Of a stretch of DNA of 5,236 nt, positions 1-4,874 are shown piece by piece; the first letter of the stretch is position 1; every line of letters starts with the position of its first letter. Made by a program: the position numbers and the translations under genes. This stretch comes from an uncultured Porphyromonadaceae bacterium (GTDB lineage Bacteria > Bacteroidota > Bacteroidia > Bacteroidales > Muribaculaceae): positions 1 through 5,236 of the forward strand of contig CAJMDR010000172.1 of assembly GCA_905212215.1 (NCBI GenBank). The letters are read 5' to 3'. The notes below the pieces were generated by a model. The model did not search any database and was not told the DNA's origin. It was given only the letters and a program-made list of their open reading frames with translations.

Positions 1-304
1 TATAGTCGTCGGCGCCGAGGTCCAGCCCCCGCACCAGATCGTCCTCACTGTCGCGAGCGGTGCAGAAGATGATAGGAGTGGATGCCGTTGCCGGCGATTC
101 CTTCAGGATGCGGGCAAGCTGAGTACCGCTCATGGCACCCATCATGATGTCGAGGATAAAAAGGTCGAAGTCCTCCGGATGCATCGTCAGCGCCTCTTCC
201 GCGCTGCCTGCCGTAGCCACGAAATAGCCCTCCGCCTCAAGATTGAAGCGCAGCGCCTCGCACAGCGTCTCCTCATCGTCAACCACCAATATTTTAGTCT
301 CCAT
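1..304 (-). CDS. Response regulator receiver domain (partial, C-terminus beyond left edge)
   Basis: This is the N-terminal part of a two-component response regulator, a cytoplasmic protein phosphorylated by a sensor histidine kinase. About 101 residues are visible. After METKILVVDDEE they show the acidic pair D9-D10, the phosphoacceptor D52 in FILDIMM, the switch threonine T82 in FCTARD, and GADDY at 97-101. The conserved lysine and the output domain lie outside the window. GADDY followed by the edge suggests an OmpR/PhoB-type regulator, but the DNA-binding domain cannot be seen. The usual MMP after the phosphoacceptor is MMG (G56); I recall similar receivers from Bacteroidetes. An in-frame ATG also exists at 325, giving METNSKG before this start. 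I prefer 304 because a TACCTTTG box at 338-331 would place the transcript start near 325. The gene follows the LRR gene on the same strand but a terminator lies between, so it is probably transcribed separately. Confidence 0.9.
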   Translation of the reverse strand, partial: METKILVVDDEETLCEALRFNLEAEGYFVATAGSAEEALTMHPEDFDLFILDIMMGAMSGTQLARILKESPATASTPIIFCTARDSEDDLVRGLDLGADDY

Positions 305-330
305 ACCTTTAGAGTTGGTTTCCATACCCG

Positions 331-338
331 CAAAGGTA
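331..338 (-). promoter_or_regulatory. Candidate -7 box (TACCTTTG) for the response regulator gene
   Basis: Read on the minus strand this is TACCTTTG, an exact match to the Bacteroidetes TAnnTTTG element. It lies 26 bases upstream of the ATG at 304. No good TTTG is visible about 19-20 bases further upstream (only TGG), so the -33 half is weak. If used, transcription would begin close to 325, favouring the second ATG as start. Confidence 0.4.
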
Positions 339-403
339 AGCATATAAGCCCGGAAAGCCACCTCTCCCCCCGAAAATTAATCAAAACTTAACCCTGAAAC
401 AGC

Positions 404-433
404 AAAAACCGACTACCTGATAGGAAGCCGGTT
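404..433 (-). terminator. Rho-independent terminator after the LRR gene
   Basis: On the minus strand an 11-position stem, AACCGGCTTCC (433-423) against GGTAGTCGGTT (417-407), closes a TATCA loop and runs directly into T residues, making TTTTT at 408-404. The stem has one G:T wobble and one T:T mismatch. It begins about 24 bases after the LRR stop codon and precedes the response regulator promoter region. The T-tract is on one side only, so it should work for the minus strand. Confidence 0.6.
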
Positions 434-456
434 CAAAGATTGGAGGTAAAATGATT

Positions 457-1947
457 TTAACGGAGTATTTTGAAAGAAGCAGTAGGCGTAACTACAATAT
501 ACATGCCTTTTGGCAAAGACACTTCCGCGGCAGGTCCGGAATAGACCACTGTGCCTGCGGTTGTGTATATTTCAGCCGAAGCTGCACCCTTTATCATGAT
601 GCCGGATTCAGTGGCATATACACAAACCTCGTTGTCCGTAGCCACAGTTGAGACTCCTAACGTCAGCACATTGGAGAACTGAGAAAAGCCGGTAGCCTCC
701 TTATATGCATCTATGGAACCTTCGGGCACATGGAGCCTTGCCGTAGGGTAAATGCTTGCGGGGAACAGAGGCTTGCGCCGGGCATAAGCTGCATAATATA
801 CAGGAGGGGTAGCACTAAGGCATCTTACAGACACCAATCCGGAGCAACCCTCGAATGGAGTGGCCTCAAATTCAGTAACGCCAGTCCCAATTACCAGCCG
901 GGTGGCGGTATAGTTGCCGGAAAATGCTGCGGAGCCGAGTTTAGTCACAGAGTTAGGGATTGTAATTTCTGTGGCCTTGCAGTTAAAGAAAGCACTCTCC
1001 ATGATACGTGTGGTGCCTTCGTGTAATGTGATTCTTGTCACCGAACGACAGTTGTAGAAAGCGTTTTTCTCTATTACCTTACAGGAGCCCGGAATGTCGA
1101 CTTCAGTTACTGCTGTTCCATTGAAGGAAGAACCTCCAAGCGTCATGAGCCCCTCGTTGAACACAGCTTTTGCCTGCATCATTGCATTCCCATGGAAGGC
1201 ACTCCCTCCGATGTATACCAGAGAAGCAGGGAGATTGATACTCTTGAGAGTATCGCACATGGTAAAAGCCGCTCTTCCGATATATTTGAGCGATTGAGGC
1301 AGTACACAAGTTCGCATGGAACGGAAGTTCATGAATGCCTCCGCACCTATGGAGTCTGTGCCTTCGGGTATGACCACGTTCAGAGTCTTGCCGAAGGGAT
1401 AAGCTATGAGTTTTTTCCCGGAGATGGAATAGAGGATTCCATCCACAGCTTTGAAGGCGGGATTTCCATCGGCAACATTGAATGCCGTAAGTCTGGTAGG
1501 CATATAGAAAGGATTTCCCTCCATGCTTGTCAGGGTCTTGGGCAGAGTTACTGTTTTCAGAGCCCAGCATGCTCCGAATGCCCCGGTGGGCAAAGCGGTG
1601 ATGCGGGTATCCTGCAGGTTGATGCTCTCAAGCCCGTAGCAGGCGCAGAAAGCATAAGTGCCGATTGTGTTGATGGTTGACGGGAGTAAGACTGAGGTAA
1701 CTTTCTCAGCTGCATAAAAGGCCCTTGGCACAATCCCCGTCACGGTATAGTTCTTGCCTTCAACGGCGATTGTTTCCGGTATTGTAACGGCACCGGTGTA
1801 ACCATCATTTTCCGCTGCGGCAACCTGTGCCGTGGAGTCGGTGGTAAGCTCGAACCATAGATCTCCGACTTTTATCGAGCCGGAAACCGTTGAGGCAGAA
1901 AGAGCCATAAGTGCGCCCGTCAGGATGCTGGTAAAGATTCTGTTCAT
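457..1947 (-). CDS. BspA-type leucine-rich-repeat exported surface protein
   Basis: A secreted or surface-exposed LRR_5 (BspA/TpLRR family) protein of 496 residues; relatives are linked to adhesion, but no ligand can be read from the sequence. Residues 1-23 form a Sec signal peptide (MNRIFTSILTGALMALSAST) without a lipobox cysteine. Repeat units start at AF/SF/PF pairs near residues 76, 99, 123, 146, 204, 227, 250, 274, 296, 319, 341 and 364, a 22-24 residue period. A 58-residue step between 146 and 204 carries the DGILYS motif typical of this family. Residues 376-428 (CLSATPP, then LHVPEGSIDAYKEA and FSQFSNV) form the usual C-terminal cap. The last 55 residues (EIYTTAGTVVYSG, LPKGMYIV, SFKILR) resemble a short Bacteroidetes beta-sandwich sorting tail, though distantly. 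The start has a purine-rich AAAAGAGAG just upstream. It is monocistronic by appearance: a divergent promoter region upstream and a terminator downstream. Confidence 0.9.
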   Translation of the reverse strand: MNRIFTSILTGALMALSASTVSGSIKVGDLWFELTTDSTAQVAAAENDGYTGAVTIPETIAVEGKNYTVTGIVPRAFYAAEKVTSVLLPSTINTIGTYAFCACYGLESINLQDTRITALPTGAFGACWALKTVTLPKTLTSMEGNPFYMPTRLTAFNVADGNPAFKAVDGILYSISGKKLIAYPFGKTLNVVIPEGTDSIGAEAFMNFRSMRTCVLPQSLKYIGRAAFTMCDTLKSINLPASLVYIGGSAFHGNAMMQAKAVFNEGLMTLGGSSFNGTAVTEVDIPGSCKVIEKNAFYNCRSVTRITLHEGTTRIMESAFFNCKATEITIPNSVTKLGSAAFSGNYTATRLVIGTGVTEFEATPFEGCSGLVSVRCLSATPPVYYAAYARRKPLFPASIYPTARLHVPEGSIDAYKEATGFSQFSNVLTLGVSTVATDNEVCVYATESGIMIKGAASAEIYTTAGTVVYSGPAAEVSLPKGMYIVVTPTASFKILR

Positions 1948-1956
1948 TGTCTCTCT

Positions 1957-1987
1957 TTTGTGTTATGATTATTTATGTGTAATTTTG
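1957..1987 (+). promoter_or_regulatory. Consensus Bacteroidetes promoter pointing toward the Crp/Fnr gene
   Basis: TTTG at 1957-1960, then 19 bases, then TAATTTTG at 1980-1987 match both promoter elements with normal spacing. Transcription would start near 1993 and give the Crp/Fnr gene a leader of roughly 140 bases that crosses all the palindromes of this region. It lies inside the 5' leader of the LRR gene and points away from that gene. Confidence 0.45.
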
Positions 1988-2000
1988 CACTTGGTTGAGG

Positions 2001-2015
2001 TTGAAAAATTCTCAA
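2001..2015. promoter_or_regulatory. Imperfect TTGA-N7-TCAA palindrome
   Basis: TTGAAAAATTCTCAA is a 15-base palindrome with one mismatched pair. Its TTGA/TCAA half-sites resemble the TTGAT/ATCAA halves of FNR-class sites, with a slightly different spacing. It sits next to the predicted transcript start of the LRR gene, where a bound protein could block initiation. Binding by the adjacent Crp/Fnr protein is inference. Confidence 0.3.
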
Positions 2016-2026
2016 AAGTGATATGG

Positions 2027-2055
2027 CAAAATTAAAATGCGGATTTGCGTTCAAA
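2027..2055 (-). promoter_or_regulatory. Promoter of the LRR gene
   Basis: On the minus strand TAATTTTG at 2034-2027 is a perfect -7 match. TTTG at 2055-2052 is a -33 candidate separated by 17 bases, slightly short of the usual 19-21. Predicted transcription starts near 2020, giving a leader of about 73 bases. The -33 box lies inside the left arm of the inverted repeat at 2049-2071. Confidence 0.5.
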
Positions 2056-2071
2056 AAATGAATTTTTGAAC
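2049..2071. promoter_or_regulatory. Perfect 9-bp inverted repeat, likely operator
   Basis: GTTCAAAAA (2049-2057) and TTTTTGAAC (2063-2071) are exact inverted repeats around a 5-base spacer. The left arm contains the TTTG -33 candidate of the LRR promoter (minus). The right arm contains TTTG at 2065-2068, which is 20 bases from TAAAATTT at 2089-2096, a degenerate second promoter candidate for the Crp/Fnr gene. A dimeric regulator bound here could control both genes. The low G+C content raises the chance of palindromes, but exact 9-base arms remain notable. Confidence 0.45.
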
Positions 2072-2081
2072 TTGAATTCAA
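2072..2081. promoter_or_regulatory. TTGAATTCAA palindrome
   Basis: A perfect 10-base palindrome directly abutting the right arm of the 2049-2071 inverted repeat. It contributes two more TTGAA/TTCAA half-sites, so four similar half-sites occupy 33 bases. It may be a second operator or part of one extended site. Confidence 0.35.
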
Positions 2082-2135
2082 ATACACATAAAATTTAGAG
2101 AGATTTATGAATTTCAACCCCCAAAACGGAATAAT

Positions 2136-2732
2136 ATGGAACTTGGCGAAATAATGGGAAGATGCTCATTACTGAGTCGCGACTGTATTTCGGCTGTAGA
2201 ACGTCAGTGCCGTCCTTTCTTTTTCGATCGTGGAGAGACGGTTGTGGCACAAGATGAACTGTGCAACGACATTATATTTATATCCGAGGGAATCCTGCGC
2301 ATAGCACTCAACAAAGGTTCTCGCGAAGACACTCTTTGCTTCGGCGGCATAGGTGATGTATTCTTATCATTTCATACATATTATGGAGGAGAAGTGTCTC
2401 GTTTCAAACTGGTAGCATTAGAGCAAGGCAACGGATGGCGCCTTGATCTTGACGCTTATCGTCATCTGGAAAAACAATGGCCCGAACTTATTGAGTGGAT
2501 GCGAAATATGTTAGTGGAACAGTTTTATAGTTTCGAAGGCCTTTACAGTAATTTTGCATTGGCTACTCCTCAGCAACGCTTTGCCGGTTTCTGGCAGACT
2601 ACCCCGGAAGCTTTGCGGGCGATAAAGCCAGCCGACCTTAGCAAGACAGTAGCTTTGAAATACATTGCCCAATATTTGGGAATAGCACAGCAAACTTTAT
2701 CGAGACTTAGACGCCGCCTGGTCGGCAAATAA
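2136..2732 (+). CDS. Crp/Fnr-family transcriptional regulator
   Basis: A cytoplasmic DNA-binding regulator of 198 residues, normal for Bacteroidetes members of the family. Residues about 10-110 form the cyclic-nucleotide-binding-like beta barrel (FDRGETVVAQDE, then FISEGILRIAL, then GIGDVF). A dimerisation helix follows at about 113-140. The C-terminal helix-turn-helix is at about 172-194 (LKYIAQYLGI, QQTLSRLRRR). The RSA/RST-type cAMP-contact motif of E. coli CRP is not apparent, so cAMP is unlikely as ligand. Five cysteines (10, 17, 25, 43, 68) are all in the first 70 residues but do not follow the FNR iron-sulfur spacing; the signal is unknown. The ATG at 2136 is chosen because the ATG at 2107 is out of frame. 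The gene diverges from the LRR gene across a region rich in TTGAA/TTCAA half-sites, suggesting autoregulation and control of the LRR gene; this is inference. Confidence 0.9.
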   Translation: MELGEIMGRCSLLSRDCISAVERQCRPFFFDRGETVVAQDELCNDIIFISEGILRIALNKGSREDTLCFGGIGDVFLSFHTYYGGEVSRFKLVALEQGNGWRLDLDAYRHLEKQWPELIEWMRNMLVEQFYSFEGLYSNFALATPQQRFAGFWQTTPEALRAIKPADLSKTVALKYIAQYLGIAQQTLSRLRRRLVGK

Positions 2733-2736
2733 ACTT

Positions 2737-2763
2737 GGAGGTTAAGGAATTTAGGGAGTTTAA
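2737..2763 (+). repeat. 9-bp-period array (GGAGTTTAA type)
   Basis: Three contiguous 9-mers, GGAGGTTAA, GGAATTTAG and GGAGTTTAA, begin five bases after the Crp/Fnr stop codon. The same unit recurs inverted at 2841-2849. The unit is too short for CRISPR and there are no spacers. Confidence 0.55.
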
Positions 2764-2854
2764 AGTAAAGCGGGCCATAGCCTGCGCCGAGCGCAGGCCG
2801 ACAACCCAGGCTGCAAACAAGAGCCTAATCGCCTTAAGCCTTAAACTCCTTAAA
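2750..2854. repeat. Long-armed inverted repeat between convergent genes, possible bidirectional terminator
   Basis: Arms 2750-2763 and 2841-2854 pair over 14 positions with one G:T wobble. They enclose a GC-rich core with a perfect 8-bp hairpin at 2780-2798. The element fills the gap between the Crp/Fnr stop and the lipoprotein stop, where a shared terminator would be expected. No strong T-tract follows the core hairpin, so termination is not certain. It could instead be a dispersed palindromic element of the REP or MITE kind; there is no target-site duplication I can identify. Confidence 0.5.
2780..2798. repeat. GC-rich hairpin (GCCTGCGC / GCGCAGGC)
   Basis: A perfect 8-bp inverted repeat with a CGA loop. 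AGCCTG at 2779-2784 can also pair with CAGGCT at 2807-2812, so the stem has a competing partner. GGG at 2772-2774 and CCC at 2805-2807 could extend a larger fold. Its high G+C content stands out against the AT-rich arms. Confidence 0.6.
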
Positions 2855-2858
2855 ATTA
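2832..2858 (-). repeat. 9-bp-period array, inverted copy (GGAGTTTAA type)
   Basis: On the minus strand the 9-mers TAATTTTAA, GGAGTTTAA and GGCTTAAGG follow one another. The first unit begins with the TAA stop codon of the lipoprotein gene. The middle unit is identical to the one at 2755-2763, so the arrays form the arms of the larger inverted repeat. Confidence 0.45.
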
Positions 2859-3845
2859 GATTTTGATGTTGATGTCACCGGAAAAGCCTACGTCGATATT
2901 GATTCCGGAGGAGCTTTTGGCGGTGAGGAAATCGCCTTCCACGTATGTTATCCTGGCACGACGCAACGGCACGGTTATCACATCGGTAATGGCATGGAGT
3001 TCTCCGGTGGCGTTGTTGCGCAGGGCAAGCTGTATCTGCACTCCTGAGTCGCGGCTGTTCATCAACACATAATCCATTGCTATTGCGGCTCTGCCGTTGC
3101 CCAACGGCACGATAGTGGCATCATAGCGCATTCCACGGGCTGAATCTATGACGCGGTCTTCAAGGTTGTTGAACACCGAGGGCATGAAGGTGGCGTAGAT
3201 GCCGGTAATAGAGTATCCCGCAGGATTCTGGCTGCCCAACTCGCTCACGAACTCGTTGTAGTCGGTGGCTATGAACACATATTTCCCGGTGGGGCGCTCC
3301 AAGTCAAGAATACCCTCCACATCCTGACCCGACAATGCCTGCGGGGGCACCGTTACGTTCACCATGCCGCGGAAGCAGTCGCGATGGTCCGTATCGCCTC
3401 GATAGGGCTTGATATAGCTTATTTCTCGGAAGTCATTGACATTATAATATGGTTCCTCTCCTTCGGTTACGAGGTCCTGCCAGGCATATAGATCCCAGTC
3501 GCCCATCGGCAGCTTTAACGTAGTGGTGAAGGTGGAAAGGGTAAGGTCATTGCTGAAGAACTCAAAGAGATGGCTCTGTCCGCCGTTGGCTCCTTTGGGA
3601 TAGGCACGGATAACATATCTCACCCGGCATGGCGGCTGTTCAATGCCATCTCTTGCCTGATAGCCGTTGGGATAGAACAATGTATCGGTCCATTCCAGAT
3701 TATGGCGTATGGTGAGCTTTACAGGAATCTTTACCTGCTCGCAGGGCACATTAGACTCCGAACAGGAAGAAGCCGCCACTGTCAGCAGCAGGGCAATCGC
3801 CAGCAAAGGCATATATTTCTTAACAGCAATGCTGATACAGTCCAT
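2856..3845 (-). CDS. Fimbrillin-like (Mfa/DUF6562-type) lipoprotein
   Basis: A 329-residue predicted lipoprotein, exported and lipid-anchored in the outer envelope. The signal peptide has KK at 9-10, a hydrophobic core at 12-25 and a lipobox ending ASSC, with C28 as the lipidated residue and SES after it. M1 is preferred over M12 because only it supplies the positive n-region. The mature part reads like the Mfa/fimbrillin superfamily: a beta-strand-rich N-terminal domain, then GDWDLYAWQDL (115-125), YYNVNDF (133-139), the link ILDLERPTGKYVFIATD (179-195), and a C-terminal domain ending VPLRRARITYVEGDFLT (292-308) and INIDVGFSGDINIKI. Those last motifs match what I recall of DUF6562 proteins. 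It may be a minor or tip component of a fimbria, or a stand-alone surface lipoprotein; no other fimbrial gene is in view. A 177-base gap separates it from licD, so it may have its own promoter (weak TACTATTG at 3892-3885). Confidence 0.7.
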   Translation of the reverse strand: MDCISIAVKKYMPLLAIALLLTVAASSCSESNVPCEQVKIPVKLTIRHNLEWTDTLFYPNGYQARDGIEQPPCRVRYVIRAYPKGANGGQSHLFEFFSNDLTLSTFTTTLKLPMGDWDLYAWQDLVTEGEEPYYNVNDFREISYIKPYRGDTDHRDCFRGMVNVTVPPQALSGQDVEGILDLERPTGKYVFIATDYNEFVSELGSQNPAGYSITGIYATFMPSVFNNLEDRVIDSARGMRYDATIVPLGNGRAAIAMDYVLMNSRDSGVQIQLALRNNATGELHAITDVITVPLRRARITYVEGDFLTAKSSSGINIDVGFSGDINIKI

Positions 3846-3869
3846 AGTGTGAAGGGTTATTTATTTCCG

Positions 3870-3882
3870 GGCGGTTTCCGCC
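3870..3882. repeat. Short hairpin in the lipoprotein 5' leader
   Basis: GGCGG and CCGCC form a 5-bp stem around a three-base loop, about 25 bases upstream of the lipoprotein start codon. There is no following T-tract on either strand, so I do not call it a terminator. A role in the mRNA leader is possible but unsupported. Confidence 0.3.
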
Positions 3883-3929
3883 GCCAATAGTATAACGCCT
3901 TTTCCTAACTATCAGTTTTTAGAAGGTGT

Positions 3930-3983
3930 GGGAATTCTGGGAGTACTGTGAGCGCTATGAGTACTATGAGTACTGGGATTGAC
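3930..3983. repeat. 9-bp tandem array (RTGAGTACT type)
   Basis: Six contiguous 9-mers: GGGAATTCT, GGGAGTACT, GTGAGCGCT, ATGAGTACT, ATGAGTACT, GGGATTGAC. Two adjacent units are identical and the outer ones diverge. It lies upstream of the lipoprotein gene and downstream of licD, with no open frame of note. Confidence 0.75.
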
Positions 3984-3987
3984 TACC

Positions 3988-4014
3988 GATAAGTCAGATA
4001 AGTCCGATTGGTCC
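3988..4014. repeat. 9-bp tandem array (GATAAGTCC type)
   Basis: Three contiguous 9-mers, GATAAGTCA, GATAAGTCC and GATTGGTCC, with a further GAG at 4015. The array ends eight bases from the licD stop codon and is separated from the RTGAGTACT array by only four bases. The units of the two arrays are different in sequence. Confidence 0.7.
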
Positions 4015-4022
4015 GAGTGAGG

Positions 4023-4874
4023 TCAGTGCTGCTGCGCCGAAGCAAGCATTTCCTTCACCTTGTCACGGCTCTCGCGGTAGGGGTTGTCGAGGTCAAGCAG
4101 GAAAAAGTTATGTTGCCTGCGTTTTTCTTCCGGGGGCATCTGCATATAATCCGGACCATATTTGCGCCTTAAATACATGTCTGGGTGACTGTAGCCCCAT
4201 ACCTCGGTGTCTTCAAAGTGAATCAGAGTAGGTTCGCCGAACACCTCGCGGGGAGTGATGCCTTTCAGTCCGTCGTCATAGTCTGCCACAAACGGCGAGG
4301 CGTCATAGTCATTTACCTTCATCAGCCGTCTGATGTCCTTCTGCAATGATGCCATGGTGTGCATGCGGCGGGCAAGGAACGGTAGCCACGACGATGCGCC
4401 GTGACCATGCTTGTATGGGTCGCGGTGCACGAAGTATAGTGCCCGCTTGAGATATTCATATTGAGTGAAACGAAGATGCTGTCCTAACCAAGACGACGGC
4501 ACACCATCAAGCGGGAACACATCCATATATATGCCGCCTAAGAAAGGAAGATGCGGCCTTTCCAGCAACGTGGTGGAAGCATCCTGCAATTTTGCGAACG
4601 GCAAAGGATATTCCGGGTCATTCTCGGCGCATACCAGTTCCAAAGGATATGGCAGCCACTCATTGCTGTTTTCCATGAGGAGGTCATAGTCGCGACGGGG
4701 CATCGCCACATCCAGGTCATCGTCCCAGGGAATGAAGCCGCCATGCCTTACGGCACCGAGCATGGTACCGGCGGTGATGAAATAGCGCAGGCCATGTTCC
4801 ACGCACACCGCATGAAACATCTTCAGCGACTCCAGCACTCTCAGCTGGAGGGGACGAATGTCGTAATCAGCCAT
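4023..4874 (-). CDS. licD: LicD-family phosphotransferase (phosphocholine-type)
   Basis: A cytoplasmic LicD-family protein of 283 residues, typical for the family. LicD enzymes move a phospho-substituent, classically phosphocholine from CDP-choline, onto cell-surface glycans. The nucleotidyltransferase-fold signature is intact at 36-58 (GTMLGAVRHGGFIPWDDDLD), with the metal-binding acidic residues D51-D53 and D55. It is followed by RRDYDLLM, KLQDASTT (95-102), the GGIYMDVFPLDGVP block (113-126) and the C-terminal RRKYGPDYMQMPPEEKRRQH (236-255). Its ATG follows the upstream nucleotidyltransferase stop immediately as TAAATG, so the two are almost certainly one operon with coupled translation. 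The true substrate could be another alcohol phosphate, since fukutin/LicD relatives vary. No terminator is visible downstream; 9-bp repeats start within eight bases of the stop. Confidence 0.88.
   Translation of the reverse strand: MADYDIRPLQLRVLESLKMFHAVCVEHGLRYFITAGTMLGAVRHGGFIPWDDDLDVAMPRRDYDLLMENSNEWLPYPLELVCAENDPEYPLPFAKLQDASTTLLERPHLPFLGGIYMDVFPLDGVPSSWLGQHLRFTQYEYLKRALYFVHRDPYKHGHGASSWLPFLARRMHTMASLQKDIRRLMKVNDYDASPFVADYDDGLKGITPREVFGEPTLIHFEDTEVWGYSHPDMYLRRKYGPDYMQMPPEEKRRQHNFFLLDLDNPYRESRDKVKEMLASAQQH

Noticed and set aside
179..391. A small plus-strand open frame opposite the response regulator
   Set aside because: It is antisense to a well conserved receiver domain and its translation is arginine- and histidine-rich without a motif.
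1103..1680. Long open frames on both strands (1103-1570 minus, 1192-1680 plus) inside the LRR gene
   Set aside because: They overlap a clear LRR coding sequence with regular 23-residue repeats, and their translations show no recognisable domain.
2107..2135. ATG at 2107 as the start of the Crp/Fnr gene
   Set aside because: It is 29 bases upstream of 2136 and therefore out of frame.
3870..3882. GGCGG/CCGCC hairpin as a terminator for licD
   Set aside because: The stem is only 5 bp, lies about 140 bases after the licD stop and has no T-tract on either strand.
3930..4014. A CRISPR array
   Set aside because: Units are only 9 bp, contiguous and degenerate, with no spacers and no cas genes nearby.
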